This document shows positions 61,152 to 64,000 of a stretch of DNA of 64,000 nt, piece by piece. The notes beneath the pieces are model-generated. The model made no database searches. It worked only from the letters and a program-made list of their open reading frames with translations, and had not been told where the DNA came from. Source of the DNA: Paramecium tetraurelia (Eukaryota; Ciliophora; Oligohymenophorea; Peniculida; Parameciidae); contig NW_001799625.1 of NCBI RefSeq assembly GCF_000165425.1, positions 124,001 to 188,000 on the forward strand. Direction: 5' to 3'. A program made the position numbers and the translations under genes. Each line of letters starts with the position of its first letter. Position 1 is the stretch's first letter.

Positions 61152-62443
61152 TCAATTTCTATTTATTATTTTATTGTGATAGCATTTTAATGCTTTTCTT
61201 AAGAAATAACCTTAAAAATTACAAATTAATTAAGCTCTAATTTCTTCTCTGGCAAAATTAAAGGCTTATTTTTTAATTTTGATTTGGAAATAGTGATATT
61301 TAAATATTTCGATATCGCAATATATGTCTACATATTGCTGTATATAATTGATTGCATCAGCTAATAAATAAATCTGAATAGTTTACTAAATTAATTAAAC
61401 TTTAATAACTCATTTTTTAATAAAATCAACAAAATTAGTGCACTAATAGTCAAAGCCTTAATTCCGTCTATATATAACATCAGCATAATGAAATTGGTTA
61501 ACTAAGTTGGTATAACAATATACTTATGGTTTGACTTGATTTGTAAATATACATAAGTACCATTAAACTGTAAAAAAATCAGATTAAAGGTTTATTTTAT
61601 GAAAATGCGTTTTTAATTCTGGAATGTATTCTTAGATGTAATAATCCAATATCTATTAGTCAGTTAATGCACTCAAAATATTCGTATAATAATCTATCGG
61701 CATAATAGTTTCCAAAATCTATGTGAATGTCCAAAAGGCATCTTCTAAATCAAATTTGAGAGTATTGATTAAATAGTTGACGATGAAGTTTTATCCCTAA
61801 CAATACCCAATTTCAGGATTTCTGATAGAATAAGCAATTAAGACTGTTTCAATTTATTTTTCTATTTACTTTTTCTTTATTGAATCAAGGTGATTTAGAG
61901 TTCTAACAGAGTCCTATGATTCATATGGTGAATATTTACTAAATAGATGGGTTCAAACAATTCAGGAGGGTACTTATCCTTCTATTCCAGCAATTGTTAA
62001 AAGACTCCCTTATTTTACAATTTAATTACTCTAGCTCCAGACAGTTCTAGTAAGACCCTTAATACAATGATTTAGATACCAATTGATGTTCAGATCACAA
62101 AAATCACCTGTTTTTATTAGTTTTTTGACTGTCTTTTTGATCTCTAAACAATAACATTCCTTAGTGTACAAATATTTTAGATGCTAAAGATTATAATTTA
62201 AAATACAGTGTTAATTTACTCAATGACTAATTCTGGCTTATTTTAAGATTTCGCCTTAATTTGTAACTAATCTCTTCTAAAGGGTTTGAGTTGATTATTC
62301 TCATCTTTGATACTCATTTTCAAAGCTTCTTGAATATCTACTTTCATTTCGTCATTCAAGATCTTCTAATAAATATCGTTTTGCTTGTCTCTGATGTAAT
62401 TTAATCGTTGAATAAGTAAATTCTTTCTTGGCTTTTTTTACAT
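61152..62443 (-). CDS. TBC-domain RabGAP
   Basis: 390 aa with five introns (62184-62206, 62058-62079, 61914-61939, 61502-61523, 61361-61386); the exon sum is 391 codons. After a 70-residue N-terminus the TBC domain holds LELSGARV, then IYLDSVR, an exact IxxDxxR arginine-finger motif created by splicing, then AYSIRNPEIGYCQGQNFI with the YxQ glutamine finger, EDAFWTF and WYLCIFTNQV, ending in the helix ALILLILLKNELLKF. TBC proteins speed GTP hydrolysis on Rabs by giving both fingers in trans. The intron at 62058 ends AAG. The start lies 187 bp from that of the divergent Rab gene. Confidence 0.93.
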
Positions 62444-62630
62444 AATCAATTAATTAAATGAAAGAAAATGAATTAACTTAATTATATAAATACTTAATTT
62501 ACAAATGATGATGATGAACAAACATAGCAATTACGATGAATGCGATAGATTTGATTTATCATAATAATGATATTTTTACTATAATTTATCTTACAATAAT
62601 ATATTATTATTTTTGCTGATTTCGCAAATA
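62444..62630. promoter_or_regulatory. Shared divergent promoter region of TBC and Rab genes
   Basis: 187 bp between two opposed start codons, very AT-rich. Bidirectional promotion is inferred from layout only; no named motif is visible. Confidence 0.45.
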
Positions 62631-64000
62631 ATGGAGAACTAGCATCAATTCATAGTACTTTTGTTAGGAGATTGCAATACTGGGAAATCAACCATAGTTG
62701 GGAGGTATTTAGAGAACAAATTGGTTGACCCGTAACCAACAGTTGGAGTAGTTAAAAGGGAAACCTAAATCGATATCGGTAATGGAAATTAGAAAGCTCA
62801 AGTAATTTCTGGTCTAATTAGATCTATGATACATCTGGGAGTGAAAAATTTAGAGCTTAAGTTTTGGGTGAATTCAAGAATGCATCAGCTGTTGTGTTGG
62901 TTTATGATATCACTGATTATCAGAGCTTTTAAAATGTCTAGACTCTACAGAAAGGTATTTAGCAGATTTATTGCGAATTAGAGGTCATAAGATAGAATCC
63001 AAATGTAGATTATTGGATAGTTGTGGGGAACAAGTTGGATTTGAAAGAACAAAGAAAAGTCCATATCGATGAGGGAAAGAAGTTTGCTTCGTAGATTGGG
63101 GCTAGATACATTGAATGTTCAGCTTAGCAACCTAGCAATATCAATTTGATATTCTTAACTATCTAACAATGGACTTAGATTAATATTTAACCGAAATATG
63201 TCCCGGAGTAAACTCAAAGGCTTCTTGAGAAATTGAATAATGATGAATAACAAAAGCAATTGTAGACTTCTTCTTCAAAAAACAATTAAACCAAATTCAA
63301 AAATAAGAATACAAGTTTCTCTTTGATTTAGAACAATACAAATAATGTAGTTTCCTCTTCATTTGATGATCAATAAAGTTCGTTTAATGGGGATAGCATG
63401 TAAGATTATTTTGCTTAATTATTGAAAAAAACAGATATGTAGACTCAAAAAGTAAATTAATGATATTATTAAGTTAGCTGATGTGATTGTAGAAGAAGCA
63501 TAAGATAATGTGATTTCATCTTTGAGATAATAAACCCTGGCAATATCAAACTCCAAACCTTTATATATTCTCGATGATGCCAATGCCCAATTATAAGAAA
63601 AAAATGAAGATAAAATATCAATGATGAAAAAGAAACATAAATAATTAGATAAATTAAGAAAAGAAATAGCATAGAACTTGTTACTTGTGCAGGAACAAAG
63701 GAAGAAGCTCACGACTGACTAAGTCATAGAGAATACTTAAACTTAAAAGTTAGAGAAGGAATTGCAAAAGAGATTATTGAGTGTAGAACGAAATATGGAT
63801 TTCTTGAAAACAGACATCTTACTCACTTAAAAAACTTAGAAGTTTAGCACTAATAAGAATAATTTTATGTCAAATGACTAATCACAAATCCTCAAATAAC
63901 ATATTAATTAAATTCATAATCCTGAACATATTAAGGAGTAGAATGAATAAATTGCCAAAATTAAAAACGAAAGGAAGAAACTGGAGGAATAAAGAAATCA
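62631..64000 (+). CDS. Rab-type small GTPase with long C-terminal coiled coil, 3' end missing
   Basis: About 430 residues are visible and the frame is open at the right edge. Introns: 62802-62821 (20 nt), 62955-62981 (27 nt), 63452-63473 (22 nt, ending AAG). The GTPase fold is complete: G1 GDCNTGKST, G2 threonine in QPTVGVV, G3 DTSGSEKF, G4 NKLDL, G5 ECSA. Canonical Rab G3 is DTAGQE; here Ala is Ser and the catalytic Gln is Ser. After residue 175 comes a Ser/Asn/Gln-rich linker, then a coiled coil from about residue 260 (MMKKKHKQLDKLRKEIAQN, KLEKELQKRLLSVERNMDFLK) that runs off the window, so a C-terminal prenyl site cannot be judged. Confidence 0.9.

Noticed and set aside
60983-61240. 85-aa hydrophobic plus-strand ORF
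   Set aside because: It overlaps the C-terminal exons of the well-supported TBC gene on the other strand.
63419-63712. Hydrophobic minus-strand ORFs of 67-97 aa
   Set aside because: They are shadows of the coiled-coil part of the Rab fusion gene.
1-64000. Reading the many internal TAA/TAG codons as pseudogene lesions
   Set aside because: They occur within conserved proteins (eL42, eL31, VPS35, PRP19, APC6) at glutamine positions, so the ciliate code applies.
1-64000. tRNA genes
   Set aside because: I did not see a convincing cloverleaf with GTTCRANYC-type T-loop outside the 5S gene, but I could not run a covariance search.

Overview
The window is ciliate macronuclear DNA, almost certainly from a Paramecium of the aurelia group. 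TAA and TAG occur inside nearly every conserved protein where glutamine is expected, and TGA is the only stop. Intergenic DNA is very AT-rich. Genes are tightly packed on both strands and are interrupted by tiny introns of about 20-35 nt, mostly GTA...TAG. A standard-code ORF search therefore shows only fragments. I rebuilt most genes by reading code 6 and removing introns. For most multi-exon genes the exon total is a whole number of codons; exceptions are stated. In AT-rich DNA with a single stop codon, chance ORFs of 50-100 codons are common, so weak ORFs carry low confidence.

Layout. 0-5 kb: a coiled-coil gene running off the left edge, an eroded-looking stretch, and a CNBD-type K+ channel. 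5-11.7 kb: an acyltransferase-3 membrane protein, a SEY1/RHD3 ER-fusion GTPase, a small gene, an EF-hand protein and a coiled-coil protein. 13-17 kb: a second, larger CNBD K+ channel. 17.4-22.9 kb: a TTLL3-type tubulin glycylase, a small gene and VPS35. 23-27.4 kb: an unknown gene, a thioredoxin-like membrane protein, KIN17, a type I membrane protein and ribosomal eL42. 27.4-34.4 kb: six minus-strand genes with only 25-99 bp between them (C2/PGYPPQQ protein, oligoribonuclease, cold-shock-domain protein, coiled coil, RRM protein, SCP/FCP1-like phosphatase). 34.4-37.8 kb: a gene-poor, AT-rich stretch. 38-42.5 kb: a Myb protein whose stop overlaps the start of a SUCO/Slp1-type SUN protein, a multipass membrane protein and a small gene. 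43.2-51.7 kb: PRP19, eL31, two unknown genes, the PP2A A subunit, CDC16/APC6 and a tail-anchored protein. 51.8 kb: a single 5S rRNA gene. 52-57 kb: sparse, with one good zinc-cluster gene. 57.1-64 kb: a trichocyst matrix protein, an LRR/ankyrin protein whose stop overlaps an ATG8-like gene, and a divergent TBC RabGAP / Rab-coiled-coil pair.

Themes. Membrane traffic and organelle shape recur (SEY1, VPS35, SUN, ATG8-like, TBC, Rab, trichocyst matrix). Ciliary and excitable-membrane genes recur too (two K+ channels, TTLL3, EF-hand protein). The observations most worth following are: a CCHC zinc-knuckle-like motif just after the cyclic-nucleotide-binding domain in both K+ channels; a head-to-head RabGAP/Rab pair in which the Rab lacks the catalytic glutamine while the GAP keeps both catalytic fingers; an ATG8-like protein ending exactly at glycine; two ATGA stop/start overlaps; and a repeated use of AAG 3' splice sites.
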